A stretch of DNA of 64,000 nucleotides from the NCBI RefSeq assembly GCF_047501175.1, contig NZ_JBEQWH010000002.1:186001-250000 (forward strand), read 5' to 3'. Positions 1-9,652 of the stretch are shown one piece after another (the stretch's first letter is position 1; every line of letters begins with the position of its first letter). The DNA is from Methanoprimaticola sp047501175. GTDB taxonomy: Archaea; Thermoplasmatota; Thermoplasmata; Methanomassiliicoccales; Methanomethylophilaceae. Made by a program: the position numbers and the translations under genes. The notes under the pieces were generated by a model. The model saw nothing but the letters and a program-made list of their open reading frames with translations. It was not told where the DNA came from and searched no databases.

Positions 1-399
1 GCCGCGCCTGTTGCCGGCCAGATGCTGCGCCAGGACGCGCGCCATCTCCTCCGTCGAGAATCCCCTCTCCGGATATCCGGGATCGTAGTGCCTGATTATC
101 TGAAGCAGGGCCCCCGCCTCGGACACGTTGCGCGAATTGACGTATATCGTGTCGGTGGGCCTCCCCCTGGAGGCCATGAACTCCGCCATGTCCGCACAGA
201 ACCTCCTGGCCGTCACCGTCTTGCCGGTACCCACGCTCCCCGTGAGGAATGCGGAGCAGCTGCGCCCGTCCAGGGCCAGCGGCCGGAACAGCATCTCGAG
301 CCTGGACATCTGCTCCTCGCGATGGACCAGGTCCTTCGGGACGTATCCGTAGTCCAGCTTTGAACCGTCGCGGATGATGGAGGACTTCCTGTCGAACAT
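1..399 (-). CDS. Orc1/Cdc6-family replication initiator, C-terminus cut by window edge
   Basis: Reading leftward from an ATG at 399 gives 133 codons open to the window edge. The N-terminus is typical of archaeal Orc1/Cdc6: a VPKDLVHREEQ segment near residue 20, then a Walker A motif GSVGTGKT at residues 54-61. The Walker B, sensor and winged-helix parts lie outside the window. The family binds origin recognition boxes and loads the MCM helicase. It starts 4 bp after the stop of the NIF3-family gene, so the two are probably cotranscribed. An origin is often near such genes, but none can be shown here. Confidence 0.85.
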   Translation of the reverse strand, partial: MFDRKSSIIRDGSKLDYGYVPKDLVHREEQMSRLEMLFRPLALDGRSCSAFLTGSVGTGKTVTARRFCADMAEFMASRGRPTDTIYVNSRNVSEAGALLQIIRHYDPGYPERGFSTEEMARVLAQHLAGNRRG

Positions 400-403
400 C
401 TGA

Positions 404-1363
404 TTACCTGCTGCAGCGTATGAAGCCCGAACAGGGCAGGACCTCGATGCCATGGTCGGCCCACCTGTCGCAGATCAGGTTTATGCCGAGGGAATCGGAG
501 GGCATGTGTCCGGATATCACGAGATTCACATGGGCCTCGCGGGCCACGTCGTAATGGCTCTCGGGGAAGTGCATCCCGACCACCGTTCCGACCCCCGCCC
601 TGGAGAGTGCCTCGTACATCCCCTTCGGGCCCGACGTCCCGCCGGTCATCTTGCACATGATCCTCCCGCAGCGGGAGTCCTTCTTACCTACCATGATCCT
701 CGGACGGGCATTGCTCTTGGCGGCCTCGCGGAACTCGGGCTCGCCCATCAGGGCCTTGATTATATCGTCCAGGGTCCTCGGACGGTTCTGCTCGAACAGG
801 TTCGTGAGGTGGTCCTGGACCATGTTGTCCGCCGCGGAGTGGACGTTGAAAAGCGAGATCCCCAGCAGCCTGGCCGCATCCACGGCCTGGTTGTGGTTGA
901 CCCCCATGATACCGCGGAGGGCCTCGTCCGTCCTGGGCCCCATTATGGACTCGGCGACGTTGATCGGCACGCCCTCGTTGTGGAACATGTCCGCCTGGAG
1001 GCTCATGACCTCGGGGAACAGGACACGGGACCTTCCGGTCGGGTGATGGGCGACCACCGAATCTATGCGGCGTCCCCTCTCGCGGAGACGGTCCGCCAGG
1101 AGGACCTCCGCGGGACCTATGTCGATCCCCCACATCATGCACTCCGCATCCGTGTCGCGGGCCTCGTCCTCCCCGCAGGAGAAACGGCAGTCCTGATAGG
1201 GGTTCCAGAGACGCTCCTGGTCGAAAAGTTCCCTGGAGTCATCGTCGGCCTTCTCCCACTCCTCCCTCGCAGAGTCGAGAAGGCGCCTGACCTCGTCCTC
1301 CGGGCGGGGGTCCTTCGACATCCCCAGCCTGATGGCGAGCTCATACGCCTCGTATACCTTCAT
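404..1363 (-). CDS. NIF3/NGG1p-interacting-factor family protein
   Basis: The 319-residue product carries the family's metal-ligand signatures: VAHHPTG about a third of the way in, NVHSAADNMV in the middle, and ISGHMPSDSLGIN near the C-terminus. NIF3 proteins (COG0327) bind two metal ions through His and Glu residues. Their reaction is not settled; GTP cyclohydrolase-like or hydrolase roles have been suggested. A TATA-like element (ATTAATAAC, 1383-1392 read on the minus strand) centred 25 nt upstream of the ATG suggests a leaderless mRNA. The orc1/cdc6 gene follows almost immediately. Confidence 0.8.
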   Translation of the reverse strand: MKVYEAYELAIRLGMSKDPRPEDEVRRLLDSAREEWEKADDDSRELFDQERLWNPYQDCRFSCGEDEARDTDAECMMWGIDIGPAEVLLADRLRERGRRIDSVVAHHPTGRSRVLFPEVMSLQADMFHNEGVPINVAESIMGPRTDEALRGIMGVNHNQAVDAARLLGISLFNVHSAADNMVQDHLTNLFEQNRPRTLDDIIKALMGEPEFREAAKSNARPRIMVGKKDSRCGRIMCKMTGGTSGPKGMYEALSRAGVGTVVGMHFPESHYDVAREAHVNLVISGHMPSDSLGINLICDRWADHGIEVLPCSGFIRCSR

Positions 1364-1426
1364 GAACGGTAGATGACCAGCCAGTTATTAATGGTGCCTT
1401 GCCTCCGCACATATGGTGAGCGATGT

Positions 1427-1888
1427 TCAGGCACCCTGTTTCTGAGGCCCTTCAGGTACATGGGCCTCTATGAGGTCGAACGCCCCGTCCATGACGTCGA
1501 CGAAGTCCCTCAGCCTCTCGTTGCCGAAGCGCCTCTCCAACATGTCCGAGACCTCCTCGAATATCCTCCATTCGCTCTCGAAGACCTTCATGGAACGGTC
1601 GGAGAGCATGATGTACGAGACGCGCCGGTCGGTCTCGCTGGGGATGCGGACCACCAGGCCGCGTCTGACGAGGCTGTTGATCCTGACGGTGACCGTGGGC
1701 TTCGTGACGCAGGCCGCGTCTGCGAGCTTGGACACGGTGCATTCCTCCATGCCGGAGATGAGGTTCAGGTACAGGACGTCGCGGTACGACAGATTGTCAT
1801 CGGACGAGGGGTCCGCGCTCATCATCCTCAGCTCCATCAGGGAGCTGACGATCATGTACCTGGCCAGCCTGTCGGCCACATCGTTCAC
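1427..1888 (-). CDS. MarR-family transcriptional regulator
   Basis: The 153-residue protein has a MarR winged helix: the recognition-helix region contains VTKPTVTVRINSLVRRGLV, followed by a wing with ETDRRVSYIMLSD. The chosen start is a GTG that overlaps the stop of the upstream MFS pump gene in a GTGA junction, so the two are translationally coupled. MarR regulators next to drug pumps usually repress them and release on binding a small aromatic ligand. That role is inferred from context; no operator was identified. Confidence 0.85.
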   Translation of the reverse strand: MNDVADRLARYMIVSSLMELRMMSADPSSDDNLSYRDVLYLNLISGMEECTVSKLADAACVTKPTVTVRINSLVRRGLVVRIPSETDRRVSYIMLSDRSMKVFESEWRIFEEVSDMLERRFGNERLRDFVDVMDGAFDLIEAHVPEGPQKQGA

Positions 1889-3270
1889 TCCCTCACCCCC
1901 TCGCCCTTCAGGGACCATGCGAAGTACACCGAAGCCAGCGCCAATGCTATGGCGACCAGCGCGCAGAATCCGAACCCGTCCATGAACGTCTCCACGGACA
2001 CGTCGGATATCGATGCCGAACCCTCGCCGGAACCGAATCCGAACAGGCCCGCGAACAGCGCCGTGCCCAGTGCGGAGCTGAAGTACATCACGAAGGACAC
2101 CATGGACGACCCGGATCCCCTCTGCTCGTCCGGGAGGGAATCGACCATCCTCGCCCCCATCGGGCCTCCCCCTATGCCCCAGATGCATCCGCATATCAGC
2201 AGGGACATCGCCAGGAACGTCAGGGGGGTGTCCGTGGAGAACGTGGACGCCAGGACCATGAACAGGAGCATGATGCTGCAGGAGACCACCGCGAAGACCC
2301 TGTTTGGAACCCTTCCGGTGCTCTTCCCCACAAGCACGCAGCAGACTATCATGGACACCGCCTGGAGCGATAGTATGAGCCCACTGCCCAGCGTGTCCAG
2401 GCCGAATGTCTTCTTGAGTAGGAACGGGAACAGGTACACCATGCCCATTATCGTGAGGTTCACCAGGACGTACGCCATCGTCGCCTTGTCGAAGTCCCTG
2501 TTGCGGAACAGCGTCATGTCGAACACGGGACTGGCCCTTCCCTTCTCGTACATCGTGAATGCGACGAAGAACAGGATGCATCCGACAAGGGCGACGCCGG
2601 ACGTGACGTTGATCCCCGCGGACGGGATCCTCTCGATGACGAACAGGCCCAGAACTATCGCGACGAACAGCAGCACGGAGCCGACGACGTCCAGGTCGCC
2701 CTTCTCCACGCCCCTGTCGGCGGGTATCGCCTTGTGTGCGAGGACTATCGCCACGGCACCTATTGGCACGTTGATGAAGAAGATCCAATGCCAGGATATC
2801 ATCTCGGTGAGCGCCGCCCCGACCGACGGTCCGAGTGCCACCCCGATGGCCGTCCCCATGACGACGAGGGTCATCCCCAGTCCGAGCTTCTCCTTCGGCA
2901 GGAACTTGACGCCCAGCATCACCGCGGAGGCCGCGAGCATCGCCGCCCCTACACCCTGGAACGCGCGGCTCGCTAGTAGTACCGGGAGGGAGGGGGATAT
3001 CCCGCAGAACAGGGACCCTACCGTGAAGAACGCCATGCCTGCGATCAGGACCTTCTTTATGGCCCCCTTGTCGCATATCCTGCCGAACACCAGGATCAGG
3101 CCGGCCATCACCAGATAATAGACGGTGATGACCCATGACGTGTCCCCTGTCCCGATGCCGTACGACTCCGCTATGCTCGGCAGAGCCACGTTCACCACAG
3201 TGCCGTCCAATCCATCGAGGAACATGCTGATCGCTATCGTCGCGAGCAGAAGTCCGTGTCCTCCCTTCAT
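1885..3270 (-). CDS. DHA2-type MFS multidrug efflux transporter (14 TM)
   Basis: The 461-residue membrane protein begins with the DHA2 signature DGTVVNVALPSI in TM1 and has the motif C-like segment GTAIGVALGPSVGAALTE in TM5. Length and hydrophobicity fit the 14-TM EmrB/QacA branch, which exports drugs by proton antiport. It forms a two-gene operon with the overlapping MarR gene. A TATA-like element near 3290-3300 sits about 26 nt upstream of the start, so the transcript is probably leaderless. Substrate unknown. Confidence 0.88.
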   Translation of the reverse strand: MKGGHGLLLATIAISMFLDGLDGTVVNVALPSIAESYGIGTGDTSWVITVYYLVMAGLILVFGRICDKGAIKKVLIAGMAFFTVGSLFCGISPSLPVLLASRAFQGVGAAMLAASAVMLGVKFLPKEKLGLGMTLVVMGTAIGVALGPSVGAALTEMISWHWIFFINVPIGAVAIVLAHKAIPADRGVEKGDLDVVGSVLLFVAIVLGLFVIERIPSAGINVTSGVALVGCILFFVAFTMYEKGRASPVFDMTLFRNRDFDKATMAYVLVNLTIMGMVYLFPFLLKKTFGLDTLGSGLILSLQAVSMIVCCVLVGKSTGRVPNRVFAVVSCSIMLLFMVLASTFSTDTPLTFLAMSLLICGCIWGIGGGPMGARMVDSLPDEQRGSGSSMVSFVMYFSSALGTALFAGLFGFGSGEGSASISDVSVETFMDGFGFCALVAIALALASVYFAWSLKGEGVRE

Positions 3271-3379
3271 GAGCCCCAGTGATTCCGATGTGGTATTAAA
3301 CGGTTATCATTGGTTTGATTATTCTAACTATCTATCCGTGAAACAACCAAGTGTATTAATCAATGGAGGCATTCACGCG
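3271..3379. promoter_or_regulatory. Divergent promoter region between MFS pump and rfcS
   Basis: This A+T-rich spacer serves both directions. Leftward, a GTTTAATACC element at about 3290-3300 fits the MFS gene. Rightward, GTGTATTAATC at about 3350-3360 fits rfcS, and a GGAGG at 3365-3369 is well spaced for the ATG at 3380. No clear MarR palindrome was seen. Confidence 0.5.
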
Positions 3380-4348
3380 ATGGTTCCCATGAACGAGATC
3401 TGGACAGAGAAGTACAGGCCCAGAACGCTGGACAACGTAGCCGGCCAGAAGCATGTGACGGACAGGCTGAAGGCATATGTCAGGTCTAGGAGCATGCCCC
3501 ATCTCCTCTTCACGGGACCAGCCGGGACCGGGAAGACCACCTGCGCCCTCGCCCTCACCAGGGAGATGTTCGGGGACAACTGGCAGGGGAACTTCATCGA
3601 GCTCAACGCGTCCGACGAGAGGGGCATCGACGTCGTCCGCGGGAAGATCAAGGAGTTCGCACGCACGTCCCCTATAGGCGGTGCGGAGTTCAAGATCATC
3701 TTCATGGACGAGGCCGATGCACTGACATCGGACGCACAGGCCGCACTGAGGCGCACTATGGAGAAGTACTCCGGGATATGCAGGTTCATACTCTCGTGCA
3801 ACTATTCCTCGAAGATCATCGACCCGATCCAGTCCAGATGCGCCATATTCAAGTTCAAGCCGCTGACGGACCAGGAGATAGACGACTACCTGTCCGACAT
3901 CGTGACCCGCGAGAGTGTGGACATCGATGCGGATGCGCTCAAGGGACTTGTGGAGATCGCCCGCGGAGACATGCGCCGTGCGGTCAACTCCCTCCAGGTC
4001 GCGGCATCCCTCGGAAGGAGGATAGACCTCGAACTGATCTACCAGACCGCCGGACTGGCGAACCCCGAGGTCATAGGGAGGATCGTCACCACCGCCCTGG
4101 ACGGGAACTATGCCGGTGCGAGGGAGCTCCTCCAGAGCACGATGACCGAGTACGGGCTCTCCGGCCAGGACATAATCAAGCAGATCCACTCCAGCATATT
4201 CGACCTGGGGATATCGGACTACGAGAAGGTCCGCCTGATGGACAGGACCGGCGAGTGCGAGTTCAGGATCGTGGAAGGCAGCAACGAGAGGATCCAGCTG
4301 GAATGCCTGCTGGCATCCATGGCCCTCATCGGCGGCAAGATGAAGTGA
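3380..4348 (+). CDS. rfcS: Replication factor C small subunit
   Basis: The 322-residue AAA+ clamp-loader subunit starts MVPMNEIWTEKYRP, the usual RfcS opening. It has Walker A GPAGTGKTT (residues 46-54), Walker B FMDEADALT, and the arginine-finger SRC motif in IQSRCAIF. RFC opens the PCNA ring and loads it at primer-template junctions; archaeal complexes contain four small subunits and one large. The ATG at 3380 was preferred over longer upstream options because a GGAGG ribosome-binding site lies 10 bp before it. The 3' end overlaps the convergent phosphatase gene by 23 bp. Confidence 0.95.
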   Translation: MVPMNEIWTEKYRPRTLDNVAGQKHVTDRLKAYVRSRSMPHLLFTGPAGTGKTTCALALTREMFGDNWQGNFIELNASDERGIDVVRGKIKEFARTSPIGGAEFKIIFMDEADALTSDAQAALRRTMEKYSGICRFILSCNYSSKIIDPIQSRCAIFKFKPLTDQEIDDYLSDIVTRESVDIDADALKGLVEIARGDMRRAVNSLQVAASLGRRIDLELIYQTAGLANPEVIGRIVTTALDGNYAGARELLQSTMTEYGLSGQDIIKQIHSSIFDLGISDYEKVRLMDRTGECEFRIVEGSNERIQLECLLASMALIGGKMK

Positions 4349-5108
4349 TCCTCGGCAGGATCTCCGACAGGGCGTCGTCCAGCACCGGACGGGAAGAGCA
4401 CATGATCAGTATGCCGGTCTCGGCCAGCAGGTCCCGGTCGTACACGGCGCCCGCCATCTCCGCCAGGAACATCCCCGGCATGAAGTCCCATATCTTGTTG
4501 ACGAACCTCACGTGTATGTCCGTGCGACCGGATGCCAGGTACGCGAAGTCGACGCATGCCGCACCGAACATCTTGAACCTCGCCACGGTGTCCCTGCAGT
4601 CGGACATCAGCCTCGCTTGCATCAGACGGTAATCCTCCGACCTGCGGCTGAAGTCGCCCGTGGACAGGATGCATTCCCTCAGGGGCCTCGGGTCCGCGGT
4701 CCTTATGCGTGTCCCGTCGAGGAAGGCCCCCTCCGCCGATGCCTCGTATGTCCCGGACAGCTCCGGGAGGGCTATCACCGACGCCTTTGGCACACCGCCC
4801 TCCATGAACACGCCCTGCATCCCGAACATGGGCATGCCGCGGGACATGTTCACCGTCCCGTCGATGGGGTCTATCGCCCATGTGCGGTCCGACCTCTCGG
4901 AGTCCGGGGCGGTCTCCTCCGAGATTATGGAATCGTTCGGGAAGGCCGTGCGTATCCTGTCGACTATGAGGCCCTCGACCTTCACGTCGACGTCCGTGAC
5001 GATGTCGTACACCCCTGCGACGGTGTCCTTGCCGCGGACCGACATCCCGCGGCCCAGCAGCCCCCTGGCGTCGACGATCGCGTCCCTCAGGACATCCAGC
5101 TCCCTCAT
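4326..5108 (-). CDS. Inositol monophosphatase / fructose-1,6-bisphosphatase family phosphatase
   Basis: The 260-residue protein has the Mg-binding signatures of the IMPase superfamily: EET (in IISEETAPDS), the core WAIDPIDGT, and a C-terminal WDFMPG replacing the usual WD-A-G element. Archaeal members can dephosphorylate inositol-1-phosphate and fructose-1,6-bisphosphate. The start lies 2 bp after the stop of the upstream ligase gene, so these are probably one operon. Substrate preference cannot be decided from sequence. Confidence 0.85.
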   Translation of the reverse strand: MRELDVLRDAIVDARGLLGRGMSVRGKDTVAGVYDIVTDVDVKVEGLIVDRIRTAFPNDSIISEETAPDSERSDRTWAIDPIDGTVNMSRGMPMFGMQGVFMEGGVPKASVIALPELSGTYEASAEGAFLDGTRIRTADPRPLRECILSTGDFSRRSEDYRLMQARLMSDCRDTVARFKMFGAACVDFAYLASGRTDIHVRFVNKIWDFMPGMFLAEMAGAVYDRDLLAETGILIMCSSRPVLDDALSEILPRITSSCRR

Positions 5109-5110
5109 GG

Positions 5111-6346
5111 TCAGTACCTGTTGTCGAAGAACCTGTTCGTCTTCTTCTCGCTCCTCGGGAGGTATCCCTCGGAGACGGCCTTGGGGATGACCGTCACGCC
5201 CATCTTGGACTTGATCTTCTCGACGAGCTCCTGCTCCAGCACATCCCTGCCATCCTCGGGAACGGAGGTCTCGAAGTACACGGTGATCTCGTCCTTCCCC
5301 ATGAGATGGTCTATCATGACCTGGTACTCGCACGTGGCGCCGTCTATCGAGCTCACCACCTCGTCGAACTGGGCAGGGAACATGTTGCACCCGCGGACCT
5401 TGATCATGTCGTCCGTACGCCCGACTATGATGTCTATGCGCGGGAACCTGGAACCGCAGGGACACTCGCCGGGTATTATCCTGGTGAGGTCGTGGGTGCG
5501 GTAGCGGATCAGGGGTGCGCCCTCCTTCCTGAGAGTCGTGATGACCAGCTCCCCGATCTCCCCGTCCGGGACGTTCCTGCCGGTCTTCGGGTCGATGATC
5601 TCGAAGTAGATGTAATCGTCCCACATGTGGATGCCGTTGCGGTAGTCGCAGCTGATCCCTATCCCGGGCCCGTATATCTCCGTCAGGCCGTAGATGTCGT
5701 AGAACTCAACGCCGAGGTAGCTGGCGATCTCGTCGCGCATCTTCTCCCCCCAGCGCTCCGATCCGATTATCCCCTTGCGGAGGCACAGCCTGTCCCTGAT
5801 GCCGCGCCTCTTTATCTCCTCCGCGAGGAGCAGCGCGTAGGACGACGTGGCCGTCAGGACGGTGGTCCTCAGGTCCTCCATCATCCTGAGCTGCTTCTCG
5901 GTGTTCCCGGGACCCATCGGGATCGCCATGGCTCCCAACCTCTCGCATCCCGCCTGGAACCCGATCCCGGCGGTCCAGAGACCGTACCCGGGCGTGATCT
6001 GTATGCGGTCCTCCTCGGTGATGCCGGCCATGCGGTAGCACCTCTCGAATATGACCGCCCAGTCCTCGACGTCCCTCTTGGTGTACGGGATTATGACCGG
6101 CGTCCCGGTGGTCCCGGACGAGCTGTGTATCCTTACTATCTCCTTCTCGGGTACGGCCGCGAGGCCCATCGGATACGCGTCCCTCAGGTCCGACTTGTCC
6201 GTGAACGGGAGGGACTCGAAGGCCTCCTGGGAATCGATCGAGGACAGGTCGATGCCCTCGAACTTCCTGGCGTAGAACGGACTGCGCTCCTTGATGTCCC
6301 TGAGGAGACGGACGATGATCTCCCTCTGATACTCATTCATCTTCAT
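5111..6346 (-). CDS. Phenylacetate-CoA ligase-like adenylate-forming enzyme
   Basis: The 411-residue product is colinear with PaaK-type ligases. It has the P-loop SSSGTTGTP, a YDIYGLTEIYGPG acid-binding segment, and the hinge region YRTHDLTRIIPGECPCG, then VGRTDDMIKVRG. The family makes aryl- or acyl-CoA via acyl-AMP. In methanogens such genes may activate aromatic acids taken up for amino-acid synthesis; that is inference. The start is ATG 6346, with an in-frame ATG two codons later as an alternative. It lies 4 bp after the Sel1 gene and 2 bp before the IMPase-family gene. Confidence 0.85.
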   Translation of the reverse strand: MKMNEYQREIIVRLLRDIKERSPFYARKFEGIDLSSIDSQEAFESLPFTDKSDLRDAYPMGLAAVPEKEIVRIHSSSGTTGTPVIIPYTKRDVEDWAVIFERCYRMAGITEEDRIQITPGYGLWTAGIGFQAGCERLGAMAIPMGPGNTEKQLRMMEDLRTTVLTATSSYALLLAEEIKRRGIRDRLCLRKGIIGSERWGEKMRDEIASYLGVEFYDIYGLTEIYGPGIGISCDYRNGIHMWDDYIYFEIIDPKTGRNVPDGEIGELVITTLRKEGAPLIRYRTHDLTRIIPGECPCGSRFPRIDIIVGRTDDMIKVRGCNMFPAQFDEVVSSIDGATCEYQVMIDHLMGKDEITVYFETSVPEDGRDVLEQELVEKIKSKMGVTVIPKAVSEGYLPRSEKKTNRFFDNRY

Positions 6347-6350
6347 GATC

Positions 6351-7079
6351 TCACTTCCTCATGGATCCGAGCAGCTCCGCCGCCTCCGCGGACCCGCGGG
6401 CCGCGGCCTTGGACAGCCACTTCCTCGCGTTGTTCTCGCTCCTCACCATGCCCTCGCCGGACAGGGACATCCTCCCCAGCTCCAGCATGGCCTCCTCAGA
6501 ACCCATCTCCGCCGCCCTAGCGAAGTACTTGGACGCGCGGTCTGGACTGCGCGGGACGCCCTGGCCGTCCATGGCCATGCGTCCCATCCTGACACCCGCC
6601 TTGGGGTATCCAGCGTCCAATGCCCTCGAGTAGATGTCCCAGGCCCTCTTGGGGTCGGGGTCGCATCCGCGGCCCTCCTGGAATATGACCCCCAGACGGT
6701 AGAGCGCCATGGTGCTCCCCGCCTCCGCGGCCCTCTCGTACCAGTAGCGGGCCTTCTCCCAGTCCTGGGGTATGCCCTCCACGTCGGTGTACATGAACGC
6801 CAGGTTGAACATCGCCTGCGGGTACCCGAGCTCGGCGGACCTCTCGTACAGCTCCAAGGCGACCTGGAGGTCCCCCCTGACGCCGTACCCGTGCGCCTTG
6901 ATGTACGCCAGGTTGCACATGGCCTCGGGGTTCCCCTGGTCGGCGGCGAGGCCGAACCAGCGTGCGGCCTCCCTGCGGTCCTGGGTGACCCCGTCGCCCT
7001 TGAAGAACAGGTAGCCCATCGCCACCTGAGCATCTGCATCCCCGTCCTGTGCGGCCTTTAGAACTGTTTCGAACGACAT
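6351..7079 (-). CDS. Sel1-repeat protein (242 aa)
   Basis: The protein is almost wholly Sel1-like repeats of about 36 residues. Units carry the A-x-x-x-G pattern and the W(F/Y)-x-x-A-A-x-x-G ending, for example ARWFGLAADQG and ARYWYERAAEAG. These TPR-related helical pairs form a curved scaffold for protein interaction. No signal peptide or catalytic domain is visible. Its start is directly adjacent to the stop of the next Sel1 gene, so it is the last of three consecutive Sel1 genes. Function unknown. Confidence 0.85.
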   Translation of the reverse strand: MSFETVLKAAQDGDADAQVAMGYLFFKGDGVTQDRREAARWFGLAADQGNPEAMCNLAYIKAHGYGVRGDLQVALELYERSAELGYPQAMFNLAFMYTDVEGIPQDWEKARYWYERAAEAGSTMALYRLGVIFQEGRGCDPDPKRAWDIYSRALDAGYPKAGVRMGRMAMDGQGVPRSPDRASKYFARAAEMGSEEAMLELGRMSLSGEGMVRSENNARKWLSKAAARGSAEAAELLGSMRK

Positions 7080-8168
7080 TTAACGCCTCTGATGGGTCCT
7101 GCGCGTGTATATCTCCGGATGGTCCACGTACTTGGACAGGTAGTAGTAAGCGGCCAGGAATCCGTTGTATGCGGCATCGGAGTAGAGCTTCACGATCTGC
7201 GACTCGTCGGTGGGGAACCTGCTGGACTCGTACGTCCTGGCAAGGTAGAACTGCGCATCCTCCGAACCGGCATCGGCGGCCCGGGACAGCAGCCTGATGG
7301 CATCTATGTCGTCCCTCTTGACGCCGATCCCCTGGTGGCGCATCATGGCCACCGCGAACATCCCCTCGGGGCTCCCGAGCTCGGCCGCCTTGCGGTAGTG
7401 CTCGTACGCCGCGTCGGCATCCCCGGACTCCAGGAGGGAGTCGGCATCGGCCACGTGCGAGTTCCTGTCGTCGACCTCCCTCTGGGACTCGGTCTCGCTG
7501 AGACGCGCCATCCTGTACTCCAGGGGCTCCCTGGGAGCGCCGCCGAGGCTCTTCAGGACCGAGTTCCAGCACAGCATGCACTTCTCGTGGCCCATATCGA
7601 CGCCGTACTTGTACCAACGGGCGGCCTCGACCTCGTTGTGGTTGATGCCGTTCAGGCCGTACTCGTAGCTCATGCCTATGTTCATGAACATCTCCGCATC
7701 GCCGGTGATCCCGGCGGAGGAGTACCACATCTCGGCCTCGGACCCGGAACGGGCCACTCCGATGCCGTGAGCGTACATGTAGCCGACGGCGAACTTCGCT
7801 ATCGACGAGCCCTGCTCGGCCGCCCTGCGGCACCATGCGAAGGTCTGCTCCAGGTCCGGCTCGATGATGTCCCCGGTGGAGAACTCTATGGCCAATGCGT
7901 TCTGCGCATCGACGTTCCCGAGCTCGGCGGACTCGACCAGGTGTGCCACGGCGATCGCCACGTCCCTCTCGACGTAGTCGCCGGCCATGTAGAACTTGTA
8001 GAGCTCCCAGTGCGCCCTGGCGCATCCCAGCGACGCGGCCTGCTCGAACCAGTGCATGGCCTCCGGTATGTCCTGGTCCATCTCCTTGCCAGTCTCCATG
8101 AAGTATGCGAGGGCCAGGCATGCGTACGGGTCGCCGGCCTCGGCGTCGAGCAGAAGCGTGTCCCTCAT
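7080..8168 (-). CDS. Sel1-repeat protein (362 aa)
   Basis: The product begins MRDTLLLDAEAGDPYACLAL and consists of Sel1 repeats such as AMHWFEQAASLG and TFAWCRRAAEQG. A less regular linker near the middle (about residues 220-250) is charged and lacks the repeat. The chosen ATG overlaps the upstream Sel1 stop in an ATGA junction, indicating translational coupling. No transmembrane segment is evident. Role unknown; the context suggests it works with the two flanking Sel1 proteins. Confidence 0.83.
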   Translation of the reverse strand: MRDTLLLDAEAGDPYACLALAYFMETGKEMDQDIPEAMHWFEQAASLGCARAHWELYKFYMAGDYVERDVAIAVAHLVESAELGNVDAQNALAIEFSTGDIIEPDLEQTFAWCRRAAEQGSSIAKFAVGYMYAHGIGVARSGSEAEMWYSSAGITGDAEMFMNIGMSYEYGLNGINHNEVEAARWYKYGVDMGHEKCMLCWNSVLKSLGGAPREPLEYRMARLSETESQREVDDRNSHVADADSLLESGDADAAYEHYRKAAELGSPEGMFAVAMMRHQGIGVKRDDIDAIRLLSRAADAGSEDAQFYLARTYESSRFPTDESQIVKLYSDAAYNGFLAAYYYLSKYVDHPEIYTRRTHQRR

Positions 8169-9631
8169 CTCGCCTTCTCCGCCTTGATCCTTTCCAGCAG
8201 AGCGGCCGCGTCGGGATCGCCCTGACGGGCGGCCAACCCCAGGAACTTCTTCGCACGGGGTATGTTGCGCTTGACATGCTCCCCCTCGTAGTAGAGCTTC
8301 CCCAGGTAGTACTGGGCCTCGAAGTATCCCGCGTCCGCGGCCTCGTTCAGGAGGTCCATCCCGCGGTCCACGTCCTGCTCCACCCCGGTCCCGGTGATGT
8401 ACAGCATGCCCAGGAACGATTTGGCCCCGGGATGGCCCTGGTCGGACGCCTGGTCGAACCACACCGCCGCCTGTTCGGGGTCCTTCTCGCATCCCCGGCC
8501 CTCGTAGTACATACAGCCCAGGCAGTACTGGGAGTTGACCTCGCTGCCCTCGGCCGCGCTCTTGAAGCATCTGAACGAGGCCTCCTCGTCCTGCTCGAAG
8601 TAGTATCCGGAACCGTACATGCAGCCCAACGCGTACTGGGCGTAACCGTTGCACCTGTTCGCGGCCTCCGTGAACCACTTCGCGGCCTTGGCGTAGTCCT
8701 GGGGGAGCGCCTTTCCCTCGAAGCTCATGTTGGCCAGGTCCACCATGGCCTGCTGGTACCCGTTCTCGGAGGACCTCTCCAGCCAGTAGACGGCCTGCGA
8801 CGGGTCCCTGTTGACGCCCTGACCGTACGCGAGCATCATGCCGATCTGGTACTGGGCCTCGTCGTGGTCCTGCTCGGCCGCCTTCAGGAACATGGCCGCG
8901 GCCTTGGAGTCGCTCGTCCACCTGGTCCTGGGCATCGAGTGGATGCATCCCATGGCGAACTGGGCGTCCCTGTCCCCGGCGTCCGCGGCCCTCTCGTACC
9001 ACTGGACCGCGGTCTTCAGGTCCGGGTCCGAATCCCCGGTGCCCTCGTCGTACATCTGACCGAGGCGGTACATGGCATTGGGATCGCCGTTGTCCGCGGC
9101 GGCCTTCAGCCACCTGACCGCGAGCTGGGGGTTCTTGGGTATCCCCTTGCCCTTCAGGTGCATGAACCCTATGGTGCGCTGAGCTACCGGATCGTCGTTC
9201 TCGGCACAGACGGTGTAGAACCTCACGGCCTCGGCATGGCTCTTCTTGACGCACTCGGCGCCGTTGTCGTAGAGCTCGAACAGCCTCTCGCATGCCCCGA
9301 CGTCGCGCTCCTCGCCGCGGAGCCTCAGCCTCATCAGCCTGTCCTGGACCTCTGGGTCGTTGCGCTTGAGCTCGGAGACGATGAGCGTGGAGGGCAGATG
9401 CCCCTCCGACGCCGCTATTGTGAATGACTCGGTGGCGGTGGCGACGTCCCTGATGGTGCCGCCCTCGCCGAGGTAGAGGAACAGTCCATGAATGTAGCGC
9501 GCATCGGGATTGCCTTCGGCCTCGCCCTTCTCCGCGAGGGACCGTGCCTTGCGTAGATCGAAATCGGGGGATGCGCAGTCCATCAGTCTGCGTGAGGGCC
9601 CGTACTGCCACTCGTTTCCAGTCTGTTCCAT
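8165..9631 (-). CDS. Sel1-repeat protein (488 aa)
   Basis: This is the first and longest gene of the Sel1 trio, with around ten repeats such as AVQWYERAADAGDRDAQFAMG and a tail ending IKAEKAR. The ATG at 9631 (MEQTGNEW...) is preferred over an in-frame ATG at 9643. A TATA element (CTTATAAA, 9653-9660 on the minus strand) is centred about 25 nt upstream of 9631 and would leave 9643 upstream of transcription. The short N-terminal stretch is not repeat-like. Interaction partners unknown. Confidence 0.83.
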   Translation of the reverse strand: MEQTGNEWQYGPSRRLMDCASPDFDLRKARSLAEKGEAEGNPDARYIHGLFLYLGEGGTIRDVATATESFTIAASEGHLPSTLIVSELKRNDPEVQDRLMRLRLRGEERDVGACERLFELYDNGAECVKKSHAEAVRFYTVCAENDDPVAQRTIGFMHLKGKGIPKNPQLAVRWLKAAADNGDPNAMYRLGQMYDEGTGDSDPDLKTAVQWYERAADAGDRDAQFAMGCIHSMPRTRWTSDSKAAAMFLKAAEQDHDEAQYQIGMMLAYGQGVNRDPSQAVYWLERSSENGYQQAMVDLANMSFEGKALPQDYAKAAKWFTEAANRCNGYAQYALGCMYGSGYYFEQDEEASFRCFKSAAEGSEVNSQYCLGCMYYEGRGCEKDPEQAAVWFDQASDQGHPGAKSFLGMLYITGTGVEQDVDRGMDLLNEAADAGYFEAQYYLGKLYYEGEHVKRNIPRAKKFLGLAARQGDPDAAALLERIKAEKAR

Positions 9632-9652
9632 GGTACACCCCATGCGCGCGTG